From contig NZ_CAMDLM010000025.1 of the NCBI RefSeq assembly GCF_945901735.1, positions 1-62,395 of the forward strand: a stretch of 62,395 nt of DNA, in the 5' to 3' direction. Below the pieces are notes generated by a model, which had not been told where the DNA came from, did not search any database, and saw only the letters and a program-made list of their open reading frames with translations. Numbering within the stretch: position 1 is the first letter of the stretch; each line of letters begins with the position of its first letter. The stretch is from Limnohabitans sp. Rim8 (GTDB taxonomy: Bacteria > Pseudomonadota > Gammaproteobacteria > Burkholderiales > Burkholderiaceae_C). The translations under genes were made by a program, and so were the position numbers. Below are positions 43,625 through 52,502 of this stretch, in pieces.

Positions 43625-44440
43625 TTAAACTTTCCTGATTTTCCGGGGTGATGCGCTTTGGCGATTTTTTCGCAAAGTGGGCAGGCCGATACCCGAGGCA
43701 TCAAACCCACCGTCGACCGCGATGGTTTGGCCGTTGATGTAACTGGCCTCACGGCAGCACAGAAAGGCCACTGCGTTGGCTATTTCTTCTGTGCTGCCAT
43801 AGCGGTTCATGGGGATGGTGTCGTGATAGTCTTTGATGATGGCCTTGCTGTGAACCAGCTTGGCCATTTCTGTGGCCACAGGCCCAGGCGCGACACAGTT
43901 CACGCGAATGCCAACATCTCCCAATTCTGCCGCTTGCTGTTTGGTCAGGTGGATGATGGCCGCTTTGCTGGTGCCGTAGGCCACCCGCAGGGTGCTGGCT
44001 CGCAGGCCCGAGATCGAGGCGATGTTGACGACACTGCCACCCCCGTTTTTGAGCATGACTTTGGCGCACGCCTGCGTGCACCAAAAGGCACCGTCCAAAT
44101 TGGTGTCCATGATGTATCGCCAATCTTGCCAAGTCACCTCCAGTAGCGGTTTGAAAATGGCGACGCCCGCGTTGTTGACGAGTGAATCGATGCGGCCGAA
44201 CTTTTTCTCGATTCGATTGACAGCGCGTGACACCTGAACGGGCTTGGACACATCGCAGTGAATCGCCAGAAAATCTGGGGTGTTGAAGTGGGCTTCTGTT
44301 TGGGCCAGCGTTTCCTTGTCCATGTCCAGAGCCGCTACGCGGTAACCCCGCTTGAGGAAGGTGTTGCAAATCTCCAAGCCAATACCGCGAGCACCTCCGG
44401 TCACGACCACAACGGGATTGGAATTTGGAGATGTTTTCAT
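43625..44440 (-). CDS. SDR-family oxidoreductase
   Basis: A 271-residue short-chain dehydrogenase. TGGARGIG (about residues 14-21), NNAG (about 91-94) and the YGTSK catalytic block (about 159-163) are present. It lies 47 bases downstream of the CitE-like gene on the same strand, forming a two-gene unit. It probably oxidises a hydroxy-acid or hydroxy-acyl compound linked with the CitE-like lyase. Confidence 0.88.
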   Translation of the reverse strand: MKTSPNSNPVVVVTGGARGIGLEICNTFLKRGYRVAALDMDKETLAQTEAHFNTPDFLAIHCDVSKPVQVSRAVNRIEKKFGRIDSLVNNAGVAIFKPLLEVTWQDWRYIMDTNLDGAFWCTQACAKVMLKNGGGSVVNIASISGLRASTLRVAYGTSKAAIIHLTKQQAAELGDVGIRVNCVAPGPVATEMAKLVHSKAIIKDYHDTIPMNRYGSTEEIANAVAFLCCREASYINGQTIAVDGGFDASGIGLPTLRKNRQSASPRKIRKV

Positions 44441-44487
44441 GGTTGATGGAAGTTTTTTGGATATGAGGAGTTAAGAACAAGTCGATC

Positions 44488-45384
44488 TCAATGGCGGGTT
44501 TGGTATCCAGATGCGAGCCGCCTTGCCCGCTCCAGTGTTCGCAACGCATTGCGGTAGGTGGGGACTTCCACCCAGAGCCCTTCGACGAGTGCCCGATCTT
44601 CACCCCGTGCGCGTGCAGCCTCAAAAGCAATGACCATGGCGCTGGCGCGGCGGACCTCCTCGTCGCTGGGTGTCAACGCTGCATTGATGGACTTGGCGTG
44701 GTCTGGCCGCACCAAGGACTTGCTGCGGTAACCAAGGCGCCGGCTGCAGTGCGCCTCTTTGAAGGCGCCTTGTTCATCGGTAAAGGTATAGGGGGCATCG
44801 ATGGGCTCTACCCTGGCCGCACGGCATTCGAGGATGAAGCGCCGCCTGGCGTAGTCCAGCTCATTGGCATCGGGTTGACGCTCGGCACACAGGTCAGAGG
44901 CGAGGTCTTCCGCGCCCAGCAATGCGCAGCGAATTCTGGCTCTCCCGGCGACGATGCTGCGCACGTCCACCACGCCAAGAGCCGTTTCGCAAACCGGCAG
45001 TATCTCTGTGGTGCCCAAGGCGATGCCAAGGTTTATCTCGATGCCGGTGATGGCCTCGTCCAATGCCCTCATTTGTTCTGAGCTTGTGGCCATGGGGTAG
45101 GCGACGACGTGGGGCCGGCCTGGCATGGCGGCATTCAGATCGACAAGCCCATCCGTGGTCAAGTCGTTGATGCGAACCACCGCCACCTTGCCCGCTGTGC
45201 GCCAACTGGCCAGCAGGTGGGAGATGCCCTCGCGGGCTTGAGGTCGAAGCTGCGGCGGGGTGAAGTCTTCAAGGTCTGCGATCAACGCGTCTGCAGGGCT
45301 GGCCAGCATGGCCTCGTGGGCTGCAGGGTCTGCACTTGGGCCAAACAGCCAAGTGCGTCGAAGTTCAGGATCCATGGGGGGCAT
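44488..45384 (-). CDS. HpcH/HpaI aldolase or citrate-lyase-beta-like (CitE) protein
   Basis: A 298-residue barrel protein of the CitE/malyl-CoA-lyase type. LIADLEDFTPPQLRPQARE (about residues 34-52) is the metal-binding region, and VVRINDLTTDG and ALLGAEDLASDLCAER supply the arginine and acidic residues. It would cleave a 3-hydroxyacyl-CoA or hydroxy acid. In-frame starts at 45390 (GTG), 45384 and 45375 are possible; none has a good ribosome binding site. Downstream SDR gene suggests a joint pathway. Confidence 0.82.
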   Translation of the reverse strand: MPPMDPELRRTWLFGPSADPAAHEAMLASPADALIADLEDFTPPQLRPQAREGISHLLASWRTAGKVAVVRINDLTTDGLVDLNAAMPGRPHVVAYPMATSSEQMRALDEAITGIEINLGIALGTTEILPVCETALGVVDVRSIVAGRARIRCALLGAEDLASDLCAERQPDANELDYARRRFILECRAARVEPIDAPYTFTDEQGAFKEAHCSRRLGYRSKSLVRPDHAKSINAALTPSDEEVRRASAMVIAFEAARARGEDRALVEGLWVEVPTYRNALRTLERARRLASGYQTRH

Positions 45385-45515
45385 AGTCACTGGGGTGAAG
45401 TTGGGGCTGTGTGCAGGCTAGTTGCGCTGTTTTTTCAGGAAAGCGGTGACTTGATTTTCAGGCTCGCGTTTGTATGTGGTAGGGCTCTGTGTGCATCGGG
45501 TTTCAGCTGGGCAGG

Positions 45516-46589
45516 TCAATGACGGAACCAGCGCATCGACAAGCCCATGGCCAAGAGCGCCAAAACGCCCGCCAGTGCCGCGAGCAAAGCGGTGACTTCG
45601 GTGTCCCGCCGCTCGAGCGTGAACTTGGATGACAGGTGCTGGTAAATGTTGGCCAGGTCGCTGGCGTTGGTGGCCCTGAAAAACTCTGCGCCCGTGGTCT
45701 CGGCCACTTTTTGCAAAGCCGCTTCATCGACCTTGGCGTAAAAAGAGAAACCTTCAAAACCCGGAATAAAACCATTGGGCGTCCCAAAGGCCACGGTGTA
45801 GACGCGCACCCCCTTGGAAGCCGCCCACTTGGCCACTTCGACCGGATCGGGCCCGGTGGTGCGGCGCCCATCGGACAGCAAGATCACCGCACCGGCCGTG
45901 TACGATCCCACAGGCACGGGCTTGGATGGCTCTGCGGCCCCGGGGGCAGGGCGCTGGTCCAGCGAACGCCCCGCCAAACCGCCCCCTTGCGCAGCCAAGC
46001 TGCCCGACTTGAATTCGGCTCCGTACAACACCGACTCCAGGTCAATGGCCGATTCGGGCAACAAGGTGTTGAGCGCCACCAGCAAGCCACTGCCGGTGGC
46101 GGTGCCGCGCTGCAATTGAAAGCCATCAATGGCAGCCAACAACGCATCTTTCTGGTCCGTCACGCCTTGGACCAACTGGGCGTTGCCCGCAAAAGACACC
46201 ACGGCCACGCGCACATGGCCTGGCAGCTCTTGCAAAAAGGATTTGGCCGCCTGCTGGGCTGCGACGATGCGGCTGGGCGGTACGTCTTCGGCCAGCATGC
46301 TGCGCGACACGTCCATGGCCAACACCAGGGTCAGGTAGTCGGCAGGCAAAGAGATCCGGGCACTGGGCCTGGCGGTGCCGAGCAACACCATGGTCAGGGC
46401 GCAGAGCAGCAAAGCGGGGGGAATGTGCCTGCGTATCCGGTGCCCTGGTCCCAGAGCGGGCCGGATCAGGTCCAGGCTGGGGTAGTGCACCGCCATGGTG
46501 CGTTTGCGGCGCAAAGCCCGGATGTACCCCACCACCAACAGGGGGATCAACAACAATAGCCAAAGCAGCTCGGGCCAGATAAAGTGCAT
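45516..46589 (-). CDS. VWA-domain membrane protein (BatA-like), divergent paralogue
   Basis: A 357-residue protein: two N-terminal helices (about residues 8-25 and 57-73), a von Willebrand A domain with MIDAS Asp93-x-Ser95-x-Ser97 (AMDVSRSM), and a C-terminal helix. It is a clear paralogue of the VWA protein at 49687, sharing the FIWP-like opening and the SRI.AAQ.AAKSF segment. It diverges from the protease gene with only 55 bases between starts, so the two promoters overlap. The ATG at 46589 (MHFIWPELL) is preferred over 46619. Confidence 0.88.
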   Translation of the reverse strand: MHFIWPELLWLLLLIPLLVVGYIRALRRKRTMAVHYPSLDLIRPALGPGHRIRRHIPPALLLCALTMVLLGTARPSARISLPADYLTLVLAMDVSRSMLAEDVPPSRIVAAQQAAKSFLQELPGHVRVAVVSFAGNAQLVQGVTDQKDALLAAIDGFQLQRGTATGSGLLVALNTLLPESAIDLESVLYGAEFKSGSLAAQGGGLAGRSLDQRPAPGAAEPSKPVPVGSYTAGAVILLSDGRRTTGPDPVEVAKWAASKGVRVYTVAFGTPNGFIPGFEGFSFYAKVDEAALQKVAETTGAEFFRATNASDLANIYQHLSSKFTLERRDTEVTALLAALAGVLALLAMGLSMRWFRH

Positions 46590-46644
46590 GTCATGAGGCG
46601 TGCAATAAAGTCTGCCCACTGTATCACCGAAGCTCCCAACAACG

Positions 46645-47568
46645 ATGAAACGCGCCGCACTCTACAGCCGAAAGCCCTCTGCACAAGGGGCTGACAAAAT
46701 GCTTCCTGCAGCGGCAAAAACGGACAATACCCATCCAGCGTACACAGCTTCCCGCAGCCCCAGCCACATCACCCAGCGATTGCAGCGCCTGCCGCTTTGG
46801 GCCGCGTTGCTGCTGTGCGCCTTGCTCAGCGCCACGCTCACTTGGGCCTTGACCCGGCAGGCGGGCACACCCCAGCGGCTGACGCAAGACGACATCAACG
46901 CGGCCGTGCTGCACACCCTGAACACCCAAGACCTGCCTTCGCGGGCCGCCCGTGCCGCGCTGCTGATCGCGCCCTCGGTGGTGCGTGTGCACACCCAGGA
47001 CGAAGACAAGAAAAATCCCCAAGGCGACATGCAAAACACCGGCGTGGGCTCCGGTGTGGTGATCTCGGAAGAAGGGGTCATCCTGACCAACTTGCATGTG
47101 GTGCAAGGCGCCAAGCGCATCCAGGTCACCTTTGCCGATGGCACCGAATCGGAAGCGCTGGTGATCGGCGTGCAACCCGAAAACGATTTGGCCGTGATCA
47201 AGGCCAAACGCCTGCCGGACGACCTGCAGCCCGCCACGCTGGGCAGCAGCCAGAACCTGCAACCCGGTGACGAAGTGGTGGCCGTGGGCTTTCCCTTTGG
47301 CATTGGTCCCTCAGTCTCGGCCGGCGTGGTCTCGGGCCTGAACCGGTCGTTCGGCTCCGAAGGCAAAACCATGATGCGCGGCCTGATCCAGGCCGATGCC
47401 GCCGCCAACCCCGGCAACTCGGGTGGGCCGCTCATCAACATGGCCGGCGAAGTGGTGGGCATCGTGACCGCCATCTTGAACCCCACCTCGGCCCGCACCT
47501 TCATTGGCATCGTGTTTGCCGCCACCATTGAAAGCGCGGGTGGCGGTATGGGCTTGCCGCCGTTTTGA
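46645..47568 (+). CDS. Membrane-anchored trypsin-like serine protease (HtrA/S1C type, no PDZ)
   Basis: A 307-residue protease. Residues 51-69 form a single membrane anchor, and the trypsin fold follows with His151 (TNLHVVQG), Asp181 (ENDLAVIK) and Ser259 (NPGNSGGPL) as the catalytic triad. Unlike DegP or DegS there is no PDZ domain; the protein ends soon after the last strand. It faces the periplasm if the N-terminus is inside. It is 37 bases before moxR and divergent from the VWA paralogue. Confidence 0.87.
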   Translation: MKRAALYSRKPSAQGADKMLPAAAKTDNTHPAYTASRSPSHITQRLQRLPLWAALLLCALLSATLTWALTRQAGTPQRLTQDDINAAVLHTLNTQDLPSRAARAALLIAPSVVRVHTQDEDKKNPQGDMQNTGVGSGVVISEEGVILTNLHVVQGAKRIQVTFADGTESEALVIGVQPENDLAVIKAKRLPDDLQPATLGSSQNLQPGDEVVAVGFPFGIGPSVSAGVVSGLNRSFGSEGKTMMRGLIQADAAANPGNSGGPLINMAGEVVGIVTAILNPTSARTFIGIVFAATIESAGGGMGLPPF

Positions 47569-47605
47569 TTTTTGCTGACCTACCTGATCCTGAAAGGCTT
47601 TGTGC

Positions 47606-48655
47606 ATGAACCCCTCTGAATTGGCATGGAACCAGGGCCAGACCCCTCCCAGCGCTGCTGTCAACGCCGCGCTGATGGAGCGCGTGCTGTACGAAGTCAA
47701 ACGCGTGGTGGTGGGGCAAGACGCTTTCCTCGAACGCATCCTGGTGGCCATCCTGGCGCAAGGCCATCTGCTGATTGAGGGCGTGCCGGGGCTGGCCAAA
47801 ACCCTCACGGTCAACACGCTGGCAAAAACCGTGAGTGGCAGCTTCAAGCGGATCCAGTTCACGCCCGATTTGCTGCCTGCCGACCTGGTGGGCACCCGCA
47901 TTTACAACCAAAAAATCAGCGAGTTCAGCACTGTGCTGGGGCCGGTGTTTGCCAACTTGCTGCTGGCCGACGAAATCAACCGGGCACCCGCTAAAGTGCA
48001 AAGCGCACTTCTCGAAGTCATGCAGGAGCGGCAAGTCACCATCGCAGGTGAAACCCATGCGGTGCCCCGGCCCTTTTTGGTGATGGCCACGCAAAACCCG
48101 ATCGAGACCGAGGGCACCTACCCCTTGCCCGAAGCGCAGGTGGACCGCTTCATGATGAAGGTGCTGGTGGGCTACCCCACCGAGGAAGAAGAGTTTGTGA
48201 TCGTGCAGCGCGTGACCGGCATGCCCGCCACTGCAGCGGCTGTGGCCGACACCGCACAGCTCTTGGCGCTACAGGCGCAATGCCGCCAGGGTTATGTCGA
48301 CCCGGCCCTGGTGCAGTACGCCGTAAAGCTGGTGGCCGCTACGCGCGATCCGGTGCGCTGCGGATTGTCGGAGCTGGCGCCCTATCTGACCTTTGGTGCC
48401 AGCCCCCGCGCCACCATCGCCCTGATCGAAGGCGCACGGGCGCTGGCCTTCCTGCGCGGGCGCCCCTACGCACTGCCGCAAGACCTGATCGACTTGGTGC
48501 CCGATGTGCTGCGCCACCGCCTGGTGCTGTCCTACGAAGCCTTGACTGACGGCATGACGGCCGATGCGTTGATCCTGAAAATTCTGCAGGCCGTGCCCGC
48601 ACCGAGTAAACCCCTGGACCGCCATGTTCAACTGGCTGCGCAAGAAGCCCACTGA
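47606..48655 (+). CDS. MoxR-family AAA+ ATPase
   Basis: A 349-residue ATPase. Walker A is GVPGLAKT (59-66), Walker B LLLADEIN (118-125), and the sensor region ATQNPIETEGTYPLPEAQVDRF is diagnostic of MoxR. These ATPases act as chaperones for maturation or activation of protein complexes, usually together with VWA proteins. The ATG at 47606 follows AAAGG. It overlaps the DUF58 gene by 32 bases, so the two are translationally coupled. Confidence 0.93.
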   Translation: MNPSELAWNQGQTPPSAAVNAALMERVLYEVKRVVVGQDAFLERILVAILAQGHLLIEGVPGLAKTLTVNTLAKTVSGSFKRIQFTPDLLPADLVGTRIYNQKISEFSTVLGPVFANLLLADEINRAPAKVQSALLEVMQERQVTIAGETHAVPRPFLVMATQNPIETEGTYPLPEAQVDRFMMKVLVGYPTEEEEFVIVQRVTGMPATAAAVADTAQLLALQAQCRQGYVDPALVQYAVKLVAATRDPVRCGLSELAPYLTFGASPRATIALIEGARALAFLRGRPYALPQDLIDLVPDVLRHRLVLSYEALTDGMTADALILKILQAVPAPSKPLDRHVQLAAQEAH

Positions 48656-49694
48656 GGCCACGGCTGCCGCTGGCAGCGGCCAGCCCCAAGGCCCAGGGCT
48701 GGGCGCGCCCGGCGCAGACTCGCCATGGCCCAACGCAGCGCAATGGCTGCAAAGGCTGGAATGGACCGTGCTCAAAAGGCTCGATGGCCAACTGCAAGGC
48801 GACTACCGCAGCCTGTTCCGTGGCAGTGGCTTGGTGCTGGCCGATCTGCGCGAATACCAGTCGCACGACGACGTGCGCCACATCGACTGGAACGTGACCG
48901 CCCGCATGCAAACCCCCTATGTGCGCGAACACCAGGAAGACCGCGAAATTGCTGCCTGGTTTGTGATCGATCTGTCCGCCTCGGTGGCTTTTGGCTCTGG
49001 CCCCACCAGCAAACGCCAACTGGCCTGCAGCATCGTGACCGTGCTGTCCAAGCTGCTGTCGCAGCATGGCAACCGCGTGGGCCTGATGCTGTTCACCGGA
49101 CAAGACCGCGCCCACAGCGTGGTACCCGCCCGCTCCGGCAGGCGGCATTTGCTGCACATCGTGCACCAGATGCTGCAGGCGGGCCAAACCCCAAGCCATG
49201 GCAAGGCCGTGCAGACCAGCGCGCTGGGGCCATGGCTGGCGCAGGCCCAGTCGGTGCTCAAGCGGCGCTCGGCGGTGTTTGTGGTGTCCGACTTCATCAG
49301 TCCGCCCGGCTGGGAAAAAAACCTGGCCCAGCTGGCCCGGCGCCATGAAGTGGTGGCGGTGCGCTTGCGCGACCCCCTGGAGATGGCTTGGCCCAACACC
49401 GGCATGCTGCTGGTGCAAGACGCCGAGTCGGGCGAACAACTGCTGGTGGACGGCAACGATGCGGCGTTTCGCCAGCGTTTTGCGCAGCAGGCCCAGGACC
49501 GTGAAGCGGCTTTGCTGGAGAGCCTTTCCCAAGCCGGTGTGGACTGCCTGGAGCTGAACACCGACGAAGCGATGGACCAGGCCTTGCTGCGTTTTGCACA
49601 GCTGCGCAAACGCGTCAGCCAGTTGAGCACCGGTGGGTGTGCAGCCCCTTTGGGCAGCCAGCGACCCGTTCACGCGGGAGGTGTTCATGCCTGA
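48624..49694 (+). CDS. DUF58-domain protein
   Basis: A 356-residue protein of the DUF58 family, part of MoxR-VWA gene clusters. The conserved block LREYQSHDDVRHIDWNVTARM (split here; about residues 75-95) is its hallmark and the following VWA-like fold holds VIDLSASVAFGS. It probably acts as a partner of the MoxR ATPase. It overlaps moxR at its start and the VWA gene by eight bases at its end. Confidence 0.9.
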   Translation: MFNWLRKKPTEATAAAGSGQPQGPGLGAPGADSPWPNAAQWLQRLEWTVLKRLDGQLQGDYRSLFRGSGLVLADLREYQSHDDVRHIDWNVTARMQTPYVREHQEDREIAAWFVIDLSASVAFGSGPTSKRQLACSIVTVLSKLLSQHGNRVGLMLFTGQDRAHSVVPARSGRRHLLHIVHQMLQAGQTPSHGKAVQTSALGPWLAQAQSVLKRRSAVFVVSDFISPPGWEKNLAQLARRHEVVAVRLRDPLEMAWPNTGMLLVQDAESGEQLLVDGNDAAFRQRFAQQAQDREAALLESLSQAGVDCLELNTDEAMDQALLRFAQLRKRVSQLSTGGCAAPLGSQRPVHAGGVHA

Positions 49695-50787
49695 ATGGCA
49701 CTCGGTCCAGTTCGTCTGGCCACGCCTGCTGTGGCTGCTGGCCAGCTTGCCGCTGTGGCTGGGCCTGTACATCGCCTGGCAGCGCCGTGGCGTGCAGCGG
49801 GCATGGCCCTCGGCCCGCGTGAACACCGTTGCGGCCACCATAAGGTTCACGCGACACGCCCCGGCGCTGCTGGTGCTGCTGGGCTTGGCCAGCCTGCTGG
49901 TGGCCATCGCCAGGCCCCAGGCCATCTTGCTGTTGCCCAGCCGCATCGACACCGTGATGCTGGCCATCGACAGCTCGGGCAGCATGCGCGCCACCGATGT
50001 ACAACCCAGCCGCATTGAAGCGGCGCAGGCTGCCGCCAAAAGTTTTGTGCTGGGGCAACCTGGCCAGGTCAAGTTGGGCGTGGTCAGCGTGGCGGGGGCG
50101 GCTGCGCTGGTGCAGGCCCCCACCGACCAGCGCGATCTGGTGATTCAGGCCATCGACCAGCTGAGCCTGCAGCCGGGCTCGGCCCTGGGCAGTGGCATCG
50201 TGATTGCGCTGCACGCCATGCTGCCCGGCTCGGGCCTGGACGTGCGCGGACTGATCGAGGGCGAGACCAGCCCCCAGGCCGCAAGCGGTGTGCCCCTCGG
50301 GGGTGCAAGCTCCGACCCTTCAGGCGCAGCAGGCACATCGGGCGCAGCACCCCGCAATCCGGTCAGCCTGCCCAAAGTACCACCCGGCTCCAACACAGCT
50401 GCTGCCATCGTGCTGCTCAGCGATGGTCAAAGCAATGTGGGGCCTGGCGCCCTCAAGATGGCCCAAGTGGCCGCCGACCTGGGGGTGCGTGTCTACACCG
50501 TTGGGGTGGGCACGGCGCAAGGCACGGTGCTCAAAGCCCAGGGCATGCAAATGCGGGTCAAGCTGGACGAGGCCAGCCTGAAAAAAATCGCCGAGATCAC
50601 CAAGGCTGAATACTTCAGCGCTGACAAGCGCGAGGACCTGCTGCAGATTTACCAGTCCCTGAGCAGCAAGATCGTGCTCAAAAAGCACCGACGCACCGAG
50701 GTCTCTGCCTTGTGTGCCTTGCTGGGCATGTTGCTGCTGAGCTCGGGCTGCGCCTGGGCCTGGTGGCGGCATGGTCGGATCGTTTGA
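49687..50787 (+). CDS. VWA-domain membrane protein (BatA-like)
   Basis: A 366-residue protein with N-terminal helices (about residues 12-30 and 57-75), a von Willebrand A domain with MIDAS Asp95-x-Ser97-x-Ser99 (AIDSSGSM), and a C-terminal helix (about 343-361). Between the two halves lies a low-complexity Ala/Ser/Pro insert (about 200-240). It ends the moxR-DUF58-VWA operon; the ATG at 49687 lies within the DUF58 stop region, with GGGAGG before it. No Bat TPR protein follows; the terminator at 50810 closes the operon. Confidence 0.9.
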   Translation: MPEWHSVQFVWPRLLWLLASLPLWLGLYIAWQRRGVQRAWPSARVNTVAATIRFTRHAPALLVLLGLASLLVAIARPQAILLLPSRIDTVMLAIDSSGSMRATDVQPSRIEAAQAAAKSFVLGQPGQVKLGVVSVAGAAALVQAPTDQRDLVIQAIDQLSLQPGSALGSGIVIALHAMLPGSGLDVRGLIEGETSPQAASGVPLGGASSDPSGAAGTSGAAPRNPVSLPKVPPGSNTAAAIVLLSDGQSNVGPGALKMAQVAADLGVRVYTVGVGTAQGTVLKAQGMQMRVKLDEASLKKIAEITKAEYFSADKREDLLQIYQSLSSKIVLKKHRRTEVSALCALLGMLLLSSGCAWAWWRHGRIV

Positions 50788-50809
50788 GTCAGCAGATTTG
50801 AGTCGAAAA

Positions 50810-50832
50810 AAAGCCCGCACTGGGCGGGCTTT
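50810..50832. terminator. Bidirectional-looking rho-independent terminator
   Basis: AAAGCCCGC-ACTGG-GCGGGCTTT forms a six-base GC stem with AAA/TTT flanks and a five-base loop. It lies between the convergent ends of the VWA gene (50787) and gltA (50853), so it can stop both transcripts. Confidence 0.85.
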
Positions 50833-50852
50833 CAGATCAGGCTGACAACCTA

Positions 50853-52151
50853 TCAACGCTGCACGTCGCGGCGCACAGAGCCGGTGAACAGCTGACGTGG
50901 GCGGCCGATTTTGTACTCGGGGTCACCGATCATTTCGTTCAACTGGGCGATCCAGCCGACAGTGCGGGCCAGGGCGAAGACGCCGGTGAACAGGTTCACG
51001 GGAATGCCAATGGCGCGTTGCACGATGCCGGAGTAGAAGTCCACGTTGGGGTAAAGCTTGCGGCTGACGAAGTAGTCGTCTTCCAGAGCGATTTTTTCCA
51101 AGGCTTTGGCCAGCCTGAACAGCGGGTCGTTTTCCAGGCCCAGCTCTTTCAGCACTTCGTCGCAAGTTTCTTGCATCAACTTGGCGCGAGGGTCGTAGTT
51201 TTTGTAAACGCGGTGACCAAAACCCATGAGCTTGACGCCGGAGTTCTTGTCTTTGACCTTTTCCATGAACTCGCCAACTTTGGATACCCCACCCATTTTC
51301 TGGATGTCTTCCAGCATGTTCAGGCAAGCTTCGTTGGCGCCACCGTGGGCAGGACCCCACAGGCAAGCCACGCCCGCAGCAATCGCCGCAAACGGGTTGG
51401 TGCCGGACGAGCCGCACAGTCGCACAGTCGATGTGGACGCGTTTTGCTCGTGGTCAGCGTGCAGTATGAAAATGCGGTCCAAGGCGCGCTCGAGCACGGG
51501 GTTCACCACGTACTCTTCGCAGGGCACGCCAAACATCATGCGCAAGAAATTGCCTGCATAGCTCAGGTTGTTCTGCGGGTACATGAAGGGCTGGCCCACG
51601 CCGTATTTGTAGGCCATGGACACCAGGGTGGGCAACTTGGCGATCAGACGGATCGCTGAAATGTGGCGGTGCTCGGGGTTGTTGATGTCGGTGCTGTCAT
51701 GGTAGAAGGCCGACAAAGCACCAATCAGACCCGTCAAGACGGCCATCGGGTGGGCGTCACGTCGGAAGCCGCGCAGGAAAAACTGCATCTGCTCGTTGAC
51801 CATGGTGTGGTTGTTCACCAACTTGTGGAAGTCCTTGCTTTGCTGGCCGACGGGCAATTCACCATTCAAGAGCAAGTAGCAGGTGTCCAGGTAGTCAACA
51901 CTGTTGGCCAACTGTTCGATGGGATAACCACGGTACAAGAGTTCGCCTTTGTCGCCGTCGATGTAGGTGATGGCGGATTGGCATGAGGCCGTCGACAGGA
52001 AACCCGGGTCGTAAGTGAACATGCCGCTTTGGCCATACAGCTTGCGGATGTCAATGACGTCAGGACCGATGTTGCCAGAGTAAACAGGCATCTCGATGCT
52101 CGGGCTGCCGTTGGAGAACGACAGGGTGGCTTTGTTATCGGCGAGTTTCAT
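50853..52151 (-). CDS. gltA: Citrate synthase
   Basis: A 432-residue type II (hexameric-type) citrate synthase that joins oxaloacetate and acetyl-CoA. The catalytic histidines lie in [15 protein letters not shown] and [13 protein letters not shown], and the later aspartate in [17 protein letters not shown]. The ATG at 52151 follows GAGGAAATCCACC; an upstream frame to 52166 is not needed. It is the last gene of the minus-strand sdhC-D-A-B-E-gltA series, but a hairpin and T-run separate it from sdhE. Confidence 0.97.
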   Translation of the reverse strand: MKLADNKATLSFSNGSPSIEMPVYSGNIGPDVIDIRKLYGQSGMFTYDPGFLSTASCQSAITYIDGDKGELLYRGYPIEQLANSVDYLDTCYLLLNGELPVGQQSKDFHKLVNNHTMVNEQMQFFLRGFRRDAHPMAVLTGLIGALSAFYHDSTDINNPEHRHISAIRLIAKLPTLVSMAYKYGVGQPFMYPQNNLSYAGNFLRMMFGVPCEEYVVNPVLERALDRIFILHADHEQNASTSTVRLCGSSGTNPFAAIAAGVACLWGPAHGGANEACLNMLEDIQKMGGVSKVGEFMEKVKDKNSGVKLMGFGHRVYKNYDPRAKLMQETCDEVLKELGLENDPLFRLAKALEKIALEDDYFVSRKLYPNVDFYSGIVQRAIGIPVNLFTGVFALARTVGWIAQLNEMIGDPEYKIGRPRQLFTGSVRRDVQR

Positions 52152-52178
52152 GGTGGATTTCCTCAAAAAAACAGGGGG

Positions 52179-52197
52179 GTGAACCTGTGGGGTTCAC
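52179..52197 (-). other. Intercistronic hairpin with downstream T-run (possible attenuator)
   Basis: On the minus strand GTGAACC-CCACA-GGTTCAC forms a perfect seven-base stem that includes the sdhE stop codon, followed after seven bases by a run of seven T. The gap between stem and T-run is longer than usual, so it is more likely a partial terminator or an RNA-stability element than a full terminator between sdhE and gltA. Confidence 0.5.
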
Positions 52198-52502
52198 GCT
52201 CTCAACATGTCCAGGACCTCACACACCTCTTCGGTGCTGATCTCGGGCTGAAGTTCCTTGCGGCGCAGCAGAAGGTCCATGAGATCGTTGTCTGACAGGT
52301 CCATCAGCACATACATGCCACGGGCTTGGCCAACCGACAAACTCGTAGCATGTTGATTGAAAAAGCGCTCGATGAACAAATCATTTTCGAGCAGACCGCG
52401 TCGGCTGCGCCAGCGCAGCTTGCTGAGTGACCGCTCGCTCAAAGGCGCTAGGCGGTCAGCGCCAACCAGTGTCGCGTCTTCTAGCATGGGTGTGACGGTC
52501 AT
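52194..52502 (-). CDS. sdhE: Succinate dehydrogenase FAD assembly factor SdhE
   Basis: A 102-residue SdhE/YgfY-type protein that helps attach FAD to SdhA. The signature RRGLLENDLFIERF holds the conserved RGxxE, and SDNDLMDLLLRRKE follows. Its ATG shares one base with the sdhB stop (TGATG), so the two are coupled. It is slightly longer at the N-terminus than many homologues; the ATG at residue 6 is an alternative. Confidence 0.93.
   Translation of the reverse strand: MTVTPMLEDATLVGADRLAPLSERSLSKLRWRSRRGLLENDLFIERFFNQHATSLSVGQARGMYVLMDLSDNDLMDLLLRRKELQPEISTEEVCEVLDMLRA

Noticed and set aside
48339..50123. 594-codon minus-strand frame opposite moxR, DUF58 and VWA genes
   Set aside because: Antisense to three well-supported genes; its translation is low in domain signal and rich in Ala, Arg and Gln, typical of an antisense shadow in GC-rich DNA.
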